Source: Cupriavidus pinatubonensis (lineage in GTDB: Bacteria > Pseudomonadota > Gammaproteobacteria > Burkholderiales > Burkholderiaceae). Taken from it: a stretch of DNA of 64,000 nt. The number at the start of each line of letters is the position of its first letter. Position 1 is the stretch's first letter. Positions 57,256 through 64,000 of this stretch are shown here, in pieces. The position numbers were made by a program, and so were the translations under genes. Where the stretch lies: NCBI RefSeq assembly GCF_019602855.1, contig NZ_CP080767.1, positions 1,488,001 to 1,552,000 of the forward strand, given 5' to 3'. The notes below the pieces were generated by a model, which worked only from the letters and a program-made list of their open reading frames with translations, was not told the DNA's origin and did no database searches.

Positions 57256-58818
57256 TCAGGACGAACAGCTCACTTCCAGGCCGCCCGCCCAGTCAGGCGG
57301 CAGCGCGGCGTAGGCTTCGGCCTCCGGCTGTTCGTCGAACGGGCGCGACAGCACGGCCAGCAGGCGGTCCACTTCGCTGAAGTCCTTTTCGCGCGCGCGC
57401 CGGATGGCGATCTCCGCAAGGTGGTTGCGCAGCACATACTTGGGATTCACCGCCAGCATGGCGACGCGCCGAGCTGCATCATCGGACTGCTCCGCGCGCA
57501 GGCGGTTCCGGTAGCTTTCCGCCCAGGTGTCCCACGCGGCACGGTCCAGGAACAGATCGCGCACCGGCGCATCGCCCGAGCCATCTGCGGACGAGATGCG
57601 GGCGAGGTTGCGCCAAAACAAGGTGTAGTCGACGTGCTGCTCGTGCAAGAGCTGGAACAGGCTCGTCAGCAGCGGCTCGTCTTCCTTGTCGCCGCCCGCG
57701 GGCATGTGAATGCCCAGTTTTGCGCGGTAGTGGCGGAAAAACTCGCTCGCGTAGCGATCGCGGAACGGGTCCAGCGCTTCGCGCGCCTGCGCCACGGCGC
57801 CGTCACGCGCGGCCTCGTCGGCACCGGGCTCCAGCCATAGCGGCAGCAGCGCCTGGGCCAGGCAATGCAGATTCCAGAACGCGACCTGCGGCTGCTGGCT
57901 GTAGGCGTAGCGGCCCTGCGTGTCCGAGTGGTTGCAGATGTGGTTGGCGTCGAACGCGTCAAGGAAGCCGAACGGACCATAGTCGATGGTCAGCCCGAGG
58001 ATCGACATATTGTCGGTATTCATCACGCCGTGGCAGAAGCCGATCGCCTGCCAGTGCGCGACCATGTCGGCGGTACGCAGCGACACCTCGCGCAGAAGCG
58101 CCTGGTACGGCTGGGCCGCTTCGCGGCAGGCCGGCATGAAATTGTTGATGACGAAGTCGGCAAGCTGGCGCAGAGCCGCCACGTCTTCATGTGCGGCGAA
58201 GTGTTCGAAGTGCCCGAAGCGGATAAAGGTGGGCGCCAGCCGTGTGACCACGGCGGCAGTCTCGATGGTCTCGCGCCGCACAGGCGCATCCGAGCCGATG
58301 ATGCTCAGCGCGCGCGTGGTCGGTACGCCGAGCGCTGCCATGGCTTCCGAGCACAGGTATTCGCGGATCGACGAGCGCAGCACCGCGCGGCCGTCCGCCA
58401 TGCGCGAATAGGGCGTCAGCCCGGCGCCCTTGAGCTGGATTTCCCACGGGCCGGTATCGGTCTGCGCCTGCGCCAGCCGGATCGCGCGCCCGTCGCCGAG
58501 CTGACCGGCCCAGACGCCGAACTGGTGCCCCGAATACACGGTGGCCAGCGGGTCGGCCCAGTCAGGGACGCTGTTGCCCACAAAGGCCTCAATGAAGTCC
58601 GGCTCTGACGCTGCCTCTACCGGCATGCCAAGCAGCGCCGCAGCGTTCGGTGCCACGCTGACCAGATAGGCCGATGGCAATGGCGTGGGACGCAGCCGCG
58701 TGAAGAAGCGCTCGCCCAGTTCGGCGAAGCCGGGCATGGTCGGGAAGGGCGCGCTCAGCGTTGCAACGCTATCGGCGGCGTCGCGCGGGGTGGTCTGAGA
58801 AGGATGGGTATCGGACAT
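57256..58818 (-). CDS. selO: Protein adenylyltransferase SelO (YdiU)
   Basis: A pseudokinase-fold enzyme that transfers AMP to proteins involved in redox balance. The 520 residues show [68 protein letters not shown] (metal-binding Asn and Asp) and [15 protein letters not shown]. The C-terminus ends EVSCSS, where Cys replaces the selenocysteine of animal SelO, two residues before the end. There is no SECIS signal, as expected with Cys. The ATG at 58818 is preceded by no clear ribosome-binding site; an in-frame ATG at residue 28 is an alternative. Confidence 0.95.
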   Translation of the reverse strand: MSDTHPSQTTPRDAADSVATLSAPFPTMPGFAELGERFFTRLRPTPLPSAYLVSVAPNAAALLGMPVEAASEPDFIEAFVGNSVPDWADPLATVYSGHQFGVWAGQLGDGRAIRLAQAQTDTGPWEIQLKGAGLTPYSRMADGRAVLRSSIREYLCSEAMAALGVPTTRALSIIGSDAPVRRETIETAAVVTRLAPTFIRFGHFEHFAAHEDVAALRQLADFVINNFMPACREAAQPYQALLREVSLRTADMVAHWQAIGFCHGVMNTDNMSILGLTIDYGPFGFLDAFDANHICNHSDTQGRYAYSQQPQVAFWNLHCLAQALLPLWLEPGADEAARDGAVAQAREALDPFRDRYASEFFRHYRAKLGIHMPAGGDKEDEPLLTSLFQLLHEQHVDYTLFWRNLARISSADGSGDAPVRDLFLDRAAWDTWAESYRNRLRAEQSDDAARRVAMLAVNPKYVLRNHLAEIAIRRAREKDFSEVDRLLAVLSRPFDEQPEAEAYAALPPDWAGGLEVSCSS

Positions 58819-59147
58819 TGTCTGGGGGCGAGCCGCGTGGCGATGGATTCAGGGCTGGCAAGCGATGGCGCGCGTGGCAGTGCAGCGCCGGCATGCCGCA
58901 GCGCCCCGAAGTGCGCTTGCGTGCTAGGGAAAACGACATGTTGAGACGCAACATGGCACGCAGTATTGTACTTCCACATCCGGATCTGGCCCGCCAGGCT
59001 GCCTTGCCACACGCAATGTTCTTCCCATTGATTGCGTCGATGAATCCGGTGCATGAACTCTCGCAGAATTGCGGCCCCGAATACGGCAGTGCACAACGAA
59101 ATCCCGTTGACGTTGTTTGAGTGCGTGGGAACAATCGCCAAAAAATA

Positions 59148-59191
59148 GAACGGTTGTTCGTTTTCAGACGATAAATACTAAAATTCAGGAG
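59148..59191 (+). promoter_or_regulatory. Acyl-CoA ligase promoter with palindromic operator and RBS
   Basis: GAAC-GGTT-GTTC (59148-59159) overlaps a TTGTTC -35 (59154-59159); TACTAA (59176-59181) is the -10 at 16 bp, and CAGGAG lies 8 bp before the ATG. The remaining 330 bp up to the selO start hold no supportable ORF. A TTGACG (59107-59112)/AACAAT pair could be a second promoter. Confidence 0.45.
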
Positions 59192-59199
59192 ACTGTTTC

Positions 59200-60825
59200 A
59201 TGGCATTGATGGGTCAAATGATGAGCGCGCCGCTGCTCATTTCCTCCATCATCCGGCACGCTGCCCGCTATTACGGCAGCACCGAAATCGTCTCGCGACG
59301 TACCGAAGGCGACCTTCACCGCTATACCTATCGCGATTGCGAGCTGCGTGCCCGCAAGATGGCCCAGGCATTAGCTGCGCTTGGCGTGCAGCAGGGCGAT
59401 CGTGTTGGTACCTTGGCCTGGAATGGTTACCGGCACCTCGAAATCTACTATGGCGTGTCGGGCATGGGCGCCGTCTGCCATACGATCAACCCGCGCCTGT
59501 TCCCCGAGCAAATTGCCTATATCGTCAATCACGCCGACGATGGTTATGTGTTCTTCGACCTGACTTTCCTGCCGCTTGTGGAAGGCGTGGCGCCGCATTG
59601 CCCGAATGTGAAGGGCTGGGTGCTGATGAGCGACCGTGCCCATATGCCGGCGGAGTCCAAGGTGAAGCTGCTGTGCTATGAAGAATTGATCGACGCGCAG
59701 GACGGCAACTATGATTGGCCGGACCTCGACGAAAACCAGGCGTCGAGCCTGTGCTACACCTCCGGTACGACCGGCAATCCGAAGGGCGCGCTGTATTCGC
59801 ACCGCTCGACGGTGCTGCATTCCTACGCGTCCGCGCTGCCCGATGCACTGGGCTGCTCGGCGCGCGACGTGATCCTGCCGGTGGTCCCGATGTTCCATGT
59901 CAACGCCTGGGGCCTGCCATATTCGGTGCCGCTCGTCGGTGCGAAGCTCGTGTTGCCTGGCCCCAAGCTGGACGGGGCTTCCGTGTATGAGTTGTTCGAG
60001 CAAGAAAAGGTGACCTTCTCCGCCGGCGTGCCGACGGTATGGCTGGGCCTGCTGCAGCATGTGCAGGCCAACAACCTGAAGTTCTCCACCTTCCGCCGCA
60101 CCGTGATCGGCGGGTCGGCGGTGCCACCGGCAATGATCCGCGCGCTGCGGGCGCTGGATGTCGAAGTCATCCACGGCTGGGGAATGACCGAGATGTCACC
60201 ACTGGGCACCACCTGCAAGCTGTTGGCCAAGCACGAGGAGTTGTCCGAGGAGGCGTCCCAGAAGGTCCTTGAGAAGCAGGGCCGCGTGCTGTTCGGGGTG
60301 GATATGAAGATTGTCGATGGCGACGGCAAGGAGTTGCCCTGGGACGGCAAGGCCTTCGGCGACCTGCTGGTGCGCGGTCCCTGGATCATCGAGCGCTACT
60401 TCCGCAATGACACCAATCCGCTCGTCGACGGCTGGTTTCCGACCGGCGACGTGGCCACCATCGATCCCGACGGCTACATGCAGATCACCGACCGCAGCAA
60501 GGACGTGATCAAGTCCGGCGGCGAATGGATCTCGTCGATCGATATCGAGAACGTGGCCGCGGCCCACCCGGCCGTGCATATGGCCGCCTGCATTTCCGTG
60601 CATCACCCGAAGTGGGACGAGCGCCCGCTGCTGGTCGTGGTGAAGAAGCCGAGCGCCGAAGTCACCAGGGAAGAATTGCTGAAATTCTTTGAGGGCAAGG
60701 TCGCCAAATGGTGGATTCCTGACGACGTGGCCTTCGTCAGCGAAATCCCGCTGACCGCTACCGGCAAGATGCAGAAGCTCAAGCTGCGCGACCAGTTCAA
60801 GGACTACCGCCTGCCGACAGCCTGA
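59200..60825 (+). CDS. Acyl-CoA ligase, medium-chain fatty acid type (AMP-forming)
   Basis: A 541-residue ANL-superfamily enzyme that activates a carboxylic acid to its CoA thioester. The P-loop A3 motif is [18 protein letters not shown]5 [13 protein letters not shown]8 [23 protein letters not shown], and the A10 lysine [14 protein letters not shown]. The FDLTFLPL and [18 protein letters not shown] segments are AlkK/FadK-like, suggesting medium-chain acids. Since a branched-chain-type importer follows 134 bp later on the same strand, the acid could be something taken up by it. A candidate palindromic operator is in the promoter. Confidence 0.88.
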   Translation: MALMGQMMSAPLLISSIIRHAARYYGSTEIVSRRTEGDLHRYTYRDCELRARKMAQALAALGVQQGDRVGTLAWNGYRHLEIYYGVSGMGAVCHTINPRLFPEQIAYIVNHADDGYVFFDLTFLPLVEGVAPHCPNVKGWVLMSDRAHMPAESKVKLLCYEELIDAQDGNYDWPDLDENQASSLCYTSGTTGNPKGALYSHRSTVLHSYASALPDALGCSARDVILPVVPMFHVNAWGLPYSVPLVGAKLVLPGPKLDGASVYELFEQEKVTFSAGVPTVWLGLLQHVQANNLKFSTFRRTVIGGSAVPPAMIRALRALDVEVIHGWGMTEMSPLGTTCKLLAKHEELSEEASQKVLEKQGRVLFGVDMKIVDGDGKELPWDGKAFGDLLVRGPWIIERYFRNDTNPLVDGWFPTGDVATIDPDGYMQITDRSKDVIKSGGEWISSIDIENVAAAHPAVHMAACISVHHPKWDERPLLVVVKKPSAEVTREELLKFFEGKVAKWWIPDDVAFVSEIPLTATGKMQKLKLRDQFKDYRLPTA

Positions 60826-60847
60826 GGCGGAACGGGCATTCGCCACG

Positions 60848-60868
60848 CCGTGCCTGCTTGCGGCACGG
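60848..60868 (+). other. Hairpin between acyl-CoA ligase and liv binding-protein genes
   Basis: CCGTGCC / GGCACGG with a seven-base loop, no T run. It probably shapes mRNA stability or partial termination rather than ending transcription. Confidence 0.35.
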
Positions 60869-60959
60869 TGTTGGCGAGGCAGCCGGGCGAGCAACAACAG
60901 GGTCCGCCCGGCGAGCCGCAATCGACGACAAGCCAACGACAAGAGTGAAGGAGACAGGT

Positions 60960-62210
60960 ATGACCAAAATGCGTCCGCTGGTGGCTGGCGTGGCCGTGTT
61001 CGCGGCACTGGGTTCTGCGCTGGTTTCAGGCACGGCACTCGCAGATACGGTGAAGATTGCCTTCATCGATCCGCTTTCGGGGCTGATGGCCCCCGTTGGA
61101 CAGAACCAACTCAAGAGCTGGCAGTACGTGGCCGAGGTAGCCAACCAGAAGGGTTGGGGTGGCCCGCACAAGTTCGAGGTAGTGGGCTTCGACAACAAGC
61201 TGTCGCCGCAGGAGAGCCTGACCATCCTCAAGCAGGTGGCCGACCAGGGCATCCGCTACATCGTCCAGGGCAACGGCTCGTCGGTGGGCCTGGCGTTGGA
61301 AGACGCCGTTGCCAAGCACAACGAGCGCAATCCGGGCAAGGAAATCGTCTACCTGAACTACGCAGCGGTAGACCCGGACATGACCAACAGCAAGTGCAAC
61401 TACTGGCATTTCCGGCTCGACGCGAACTCGGACATGAAGATGGAGGCCCTGACCACGTACCTGGCCAAGGACCCCAACGTCAAGAAGGTCTACCTGATCA
61501 ACCAGAACTACTCGTTCGGCCACCAGGTCGCGCGCGCGGCCAAGGACTACCTGAAGCGCAAGCGTCCGGATATCCAGATCGTCGGAGAAGACCTGCATCC
61601 GCTCGCGCAGGTGAAGGACTTCGCGCCGTACGCGTCCAAGATCAAGGCGTCGGGCGCCGATACGGTGATTACGGGCAACTGGGGCAGCGACCTCGCGCTG
61701 CTGATCAAGGCGGGCAAGGACGCCGGCCTGACCACCAACTACTACACGTACTACGCCGGCACCACCGGCGTGCCGACCGCCATGGGCGCCGCCGGTGCCG
61801 ATCACGTCAAGTACGTGGGCTACTACAACCCGAACAACGAGGGCTTCAAGGGCGCCGACATCATCGAGGGCTACAAGAAGAAGTACAACGACGACTTCTA
61901 CGTGATGGCCGCCTACACCGGCGTGGCCATGCTGGCCAAGGCGGTGAAGGAATCCGGTTCCACGGATCCGGTCAAGGTCGCCAAGGCCATGGAAGGCATC
62001 AAGGTCGACAGCATGAATGGCCCGGTCGAGATGCGAAAGACCGACCACCAGGCCCAGCAGTCGCTCGTGGTGGCCACCTGGACCAAGGTCAACGGCAAGG
62101 ACATCAAGTTCGACCAGGAAAACACCGGCTACGGCTGGAAGACCAATGCGCTGATGGACCAGTACGTTGCCGCGCAGCCGACTTCCTGCCAGATGAAGCG
62201 GCCGGGCTGA
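60960..62210 (+). CDS. Branched-chain amino-acid-type ABC transporter, substrate-binding protein
   Basis: A 416-residue periplasmic binding protein of the LivK/type I fold. Signal peptide MRPLVAGVAVFAALGSALVSGTALA; the mature part begins DTVKIAFIDPLSGLMAPVGQNQL. VAKHNERNPGKEIVYLNYAAVDPDMTNSKCNYWHFRLDANSD and NQNYSFGHQVARAAKDYLKRK are the lobe-crossing regions. The family binds leucine-type amino acids, but many members bind amides, urea or aromatic acids, so the ligand is open. The start at 60960 has AAGGAGA upstream. A GC-rich hairpin (62228-62251) follows the gene, as often seen after highly expressed binding proteins. Confidence 0.88.
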   Translation: MTKMRPLVAGVAVFAALGSALVSGTALADTVKIAFIDPLSGLMAPVGQNQLKSWQYVAEVANQKGWGGPHKFEVVGFDNKLSPQESLTILKQVADQGIRYIVQGNGSSVGLALEDAVAKHNERNPGKEIVYLNYAAVDPDMTNSKCNYWHFRLDANSDMKMEALTTYLAKDPNVKKVYLINQNYSFGHQVARAAKDYLKRKRPDIQIVGEDLHPLAQVKDFAPYASKIKASGADTVITGNWGSDLALLIKAGKDAGLTTNYYTYYAGTTGVPTAMGAAGADHVKYVGYYNPNNEGFKGADIIEGYKKKYNDDFYVMAAYTGVAMLAKAVKESGSTDPVKVAKAMEGIKVDSMNGPVEMRKTDHQAQQSLVVATWTKVNGKDIKFDQENTGYGWKTNALMDQYVAAQPTSCQMKRPG

Positions 62211-62227
62211 TCCTGCCCACGGCGGGC

Positions 62228-62251
62228 CGGCCGGCAGCATAAAGCCGGCCG
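62228..62251 (+). other. Intergenic hairpin after the binding-protein gene
   Basis: GGCCGGC / GCCGGCC with an eight-base AT-containing loop; no T run. It would block 3' exonucleases and raise binding-protein mRNA over permease mRNA. Confidence 0.4.
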
Positions 62252-62381
62252 CCCGATCCTGCATACTTTCGGTAGAAGACCGGGGAGCGTCCGGGCATGC
62301 ATGCCATGCCCGGCAGGATGCGCTCACCCTTGTTCAAACCGGATGGCCGCGCTGTGGCGCAGCCAGATTGAAGGATACGTT

Positions 62382-63329
62382 GTGGAATTCTTCGTCATTT
62401 CTTTGCTGAACGGCATCAGCTACGGGCTGCTGCTGTTCATGCTCTCGTCTGGCCTCACGCTGATCTTCAGCATGATGGGTGTGCTCAACTTCGCGCACGC
62501 GAGCTTCTACATGCTCGGGGCCTACTTTGCCTACACCGTTGCCAGCAAGATAGGATTCTGGCCGGCGCTGATCCTGGCGCCGCTGCTGGTGGCATTTGCC
62601 GGCGCGCTCGTGGAACGCTTCGGCCTGCGCGCCGTGCACAAGTACGGGCATGTGGCCGAGCTGCTGTTCACGTTCGGCCTGGCCTACCTGATCGAAGAAG
62701 GGGTCAAGCTCGTCTGGGGCCTGGCTGCCGTGCCATACCGTATTCCGGCCGAACTCGACGGGCCGCTGTTCACGGTATTCACGTCGTCGTTCCCGAAATA
62801 CCGAGCATTCATGATGCTGGTCTCGCTGGGCATGCTCGTGGCGATCTATCTCGTGCTCACGCGCACGCGCATCGGCCTCGTGATCCAGGCGGCGCTGACG
62901 CATCCGGAGATGGTGGAAGCGCTTGGCCACAATGTGCCGCGCGTGTTCATGATGGTGTTCGGCGGGGGCGCGGCGCTGGCCGGACTTGCCGGCGTGATCG
63001 GTGGCAATGCCTTTGTCACCGAGCCATCGATGGCGGCGGCAGTCGGGTCGATCGTATTCGTGGTCGCGGTGGTGGGCGGCATGGGTTCACTGGTGGGGGC
63101 GTTTATCGCTTCTATCCTGATCGGCGTGCTGCAGACGTTCGCCGTGACCATCGATGCGTCGCTGGCCGGCCTCTTCCACAGCATTGGCCTGGCCGTCAGC
63201 GACGCCACGCCGTTCTACTCGCTGTGGAAGCTGACCGTGGCCCAGGTGGCGCCGGTGCTGCCTTATCTGCTGCTGGTGCTGATGCTGATCTTCCGGCCGC
63301 GAGGTCTGATGGGAACCCGGGAGAGCTGA
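62382..63329 (+). CDS. livH: Branched-chain amino-acid-type ABC permease LivH
   Basis: A 315-residue inner-membrane permease from a GTG at 62382 with AAGGA 6 bp before; ATG starts further upstream would add an unrelated 13-27 residues. MEFFVISLLNGISYGLLLFMLSSGLTLIFSMMGVLNFAHASFYM is the start of the LivH family, and LTRTRIGLVIQAALTHPEMVEALGHNV is the EAA-like loop for the ATPase. About eight helices. The stop is 3 bp before livM, so they are translationally linked. Confidence 0.92.
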   Translation: MEFFVISLLNGISYGLLLFMLSSGLTLIFSMMGVLNFAHASFYMLGAYFAYTVASKIGFWPALILAPLLVAFAGALVERFGLRAVHKYGHVAELLFTFGLAYLIEEGVKLVWGLAAVPYRIPAELDGPLFTVFTSSFPKYRAFMMLVSLGMLVAIYLVLTRTRIGLVIQAALTHPEMVEALGHNVPRVFMMVFGGGAALAGLAGVIGGNAFVTEPSMAAAVGSIVFVVAVVGGMGSLVGAFIASILIGVLQTFAVTIDASLAGLFHSIGLAVSDATPFYSLWKLTVAQVAPVLPYLLLVLMLIFRPRGLMGTRES

Positions 63330-63332
63330 GCC

Positions 63333-64000
63333 ATGAGAATCGAATCGACAATGGAACAACGCCGCGGGCCGGTCGTGACCGGCCGTACCATGCGCTACAA
63401 GCCGCTCAACCTTGCGCGCTGGGTGATCTGGAGCCTGACCATACTGGTCATGCTGGTGCTGCCGCTGATCTTTACCGGCGGGTTTGCGATCACGCTGATG
63501 TCCCAGATGGGCATCATGATCATCTTTGCGCTGTCGTACAACATGCTGCTCGGCCAGACCGGCATGCTGTCGTTCGGGCACGCCGTGTATTCGGGCCTCG
63601 GCGCCTTCATTGCCGTGCACGTGCTCAATATGCTGGGCGCGGGCAAGGTGTGGCTGCCCGTGTCGATGCTGCCGCTTGTGGGCGGCCTGGCCGGCGCATT
63701 CTTCGGCGTGCTGTTCGGCTACGTGACCACCAAGAAGTCGGGCACGACGTTCGCCATGATCACCATGGGCATCGGCGAGATGGTGTTTGCCAGTTCGCTG
63801 ATGTTCCCCGAGTTCTTCGGCGGCGAAGGCGGCATCTCTACCAACCGCGTGGTGGGTGACCCATTCCTTGGCATCACGTTCGGTCCCGGCCGTCAGGTCT
63901 ACTACCTGATCGCCGCGTGGTGCCTGGTGTCGATGGTGGCGATGTATGCGTGGACGCAGACGCCGCTTGGCCGCATTGCCAACGCGGTACGCGATAACCC
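63333..64000 (+). CDS. livM: Branched-chain amino-acid-type ABC permease LivM, cut by the window end
   Basis: The frame from the ATG at 63333 is open to the last base: 222 residues are visible. After a polar N-terminus (MRIESTMEQRRGPVVTGRTM) come hydrophobic helices and the LivM signature SYNMLLGQTGMLSFGHAVYSGLGAF, then TTKKSGTTFAMITMGIGEMV and TQTPLGRIANAVRDN, the start of the ATPase-contact loop. The C-terminal third and the livG/livF ATPase genes would lie to the right. It follows livH with a 3 bp gap. Confidence 0.93.
   Translation, partial: MRIESTMEQRRGPVVTGRTMRYKPLNLARWVIWSLTILVMLVLPLIFTGGFAITLMSQMGIMIIFALSYNMLLGQTGMLSFGHAVYSGLGAFIAVHVLNMLGAGKVWLPVSMLPLVGGLAGAFFGVLFGYVTTKKSGTTFAMITMGIGEMVFASSLMFPEFFGGEGGISTNRVVGDPFLGITFGPGRQVYYLIAAWCLVSMVAMYAWTQTPLGRIANAVRDN

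Noticed and set aside
1..64000. Insertion sequences, prophage, CRISPR arrays, toxin-antitoxin or defence cassettes
   Set aside because: No transposase, integrase, phage structural, Cas or restriction gene, and no array of direct repeats was seen; gene density and codon use are uniform.

Overview
The window is an uninterrupted stretch of chromosome from a high-GC betaproteobacterium of the Burkholderiales, most likely a Cupriavidus species. The evidence for this is the PhaR C-terminus followed by dusC, rimO and a BktB-type 3-ketothiolase of exactly 394 residues (the order I recall from the Cupriavidus necator pha region), strong GC3 bias that leaves very long empty frames opposite real genes, and a full set of Burkholderiales neighbours. 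I see no insertion sequence, prophage, integron, CRISPR array or toxin cassette. Nearly every gene is intact, and only the two ends are cut (phaR on the left, livM on the right).

Layout. 1-6.3 kb: end of the polyhydroxyalkanoate region (phaR, dusC, rimO, bktB, a secreted protein, a cystathionine beta-lyase-like enzyme). 6.3-13.9 kb, minus strand: DUF2789 protein, serB, an exported M20 amidohydrolase, argE, mfd. 14.1-15.3 kb: ispD-ispF of the MEP isoprenoid pathway. 15.4-21.2 kb, minus strand: GNAT acetyltransferase, ahpD, ahpC, an MFS symporter and an EnvZ/OmpR-like two-component system. 21.5-29.2 kb: a small exported protein, an amidohydrolase, hpnD (hopanoid/squalene synthesis), a two-gene RND efflux pump behind a strong promoter, and a Cys-rich exported protein. 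29.5-34.2 kb: tRNA-Leu, an enlarged SRAP (HMCES/YedK) protein, a VanZ-like membrane protein, rlmJ and a fused mnmC.

34.3-43.2 kb is a protein quality-control island: tig, clpP, clpX, lon, tRNA-Val, tRNA-Asp, ppiD. It follows the enterobacterial tig-clpP-clpX-lon-hupB-ppiD order, with two tRNAs where hupB would be. 43.3-49.5 kb holds tesA and ybbA with overlapping start codons, then pgi, nnr and an amidase. 49.6-54.5 kb holds a MarR-like regulator and purL. 54.6-58.8 kb, minus strand: a small hypothetical protein, a parvulin, bolA, yciB, msrB and selO. 59.2-64.0 kb: an acyl-CoA ligase followed by the start of a liv-type ABC importer (binding protein, livH, livM cut by the window end).

Most of the window is ordinary core genome, and I did not find a clearly new multi-gene system. 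The points most worth following are the SRAP protein with about 100 extra residues between its active-site elements, a possible attenuator or small RNA ahead of tRNA-Leu, a heat-shock-like promoter before lon, palindromic operators in the bktB, RND and acyl-CoA ligase promoters, and the tesA/ybbA/pgi overlaps with an ATPase lacking its usual permease. All functional calls come from reading motifs and gene order; no database search was run.
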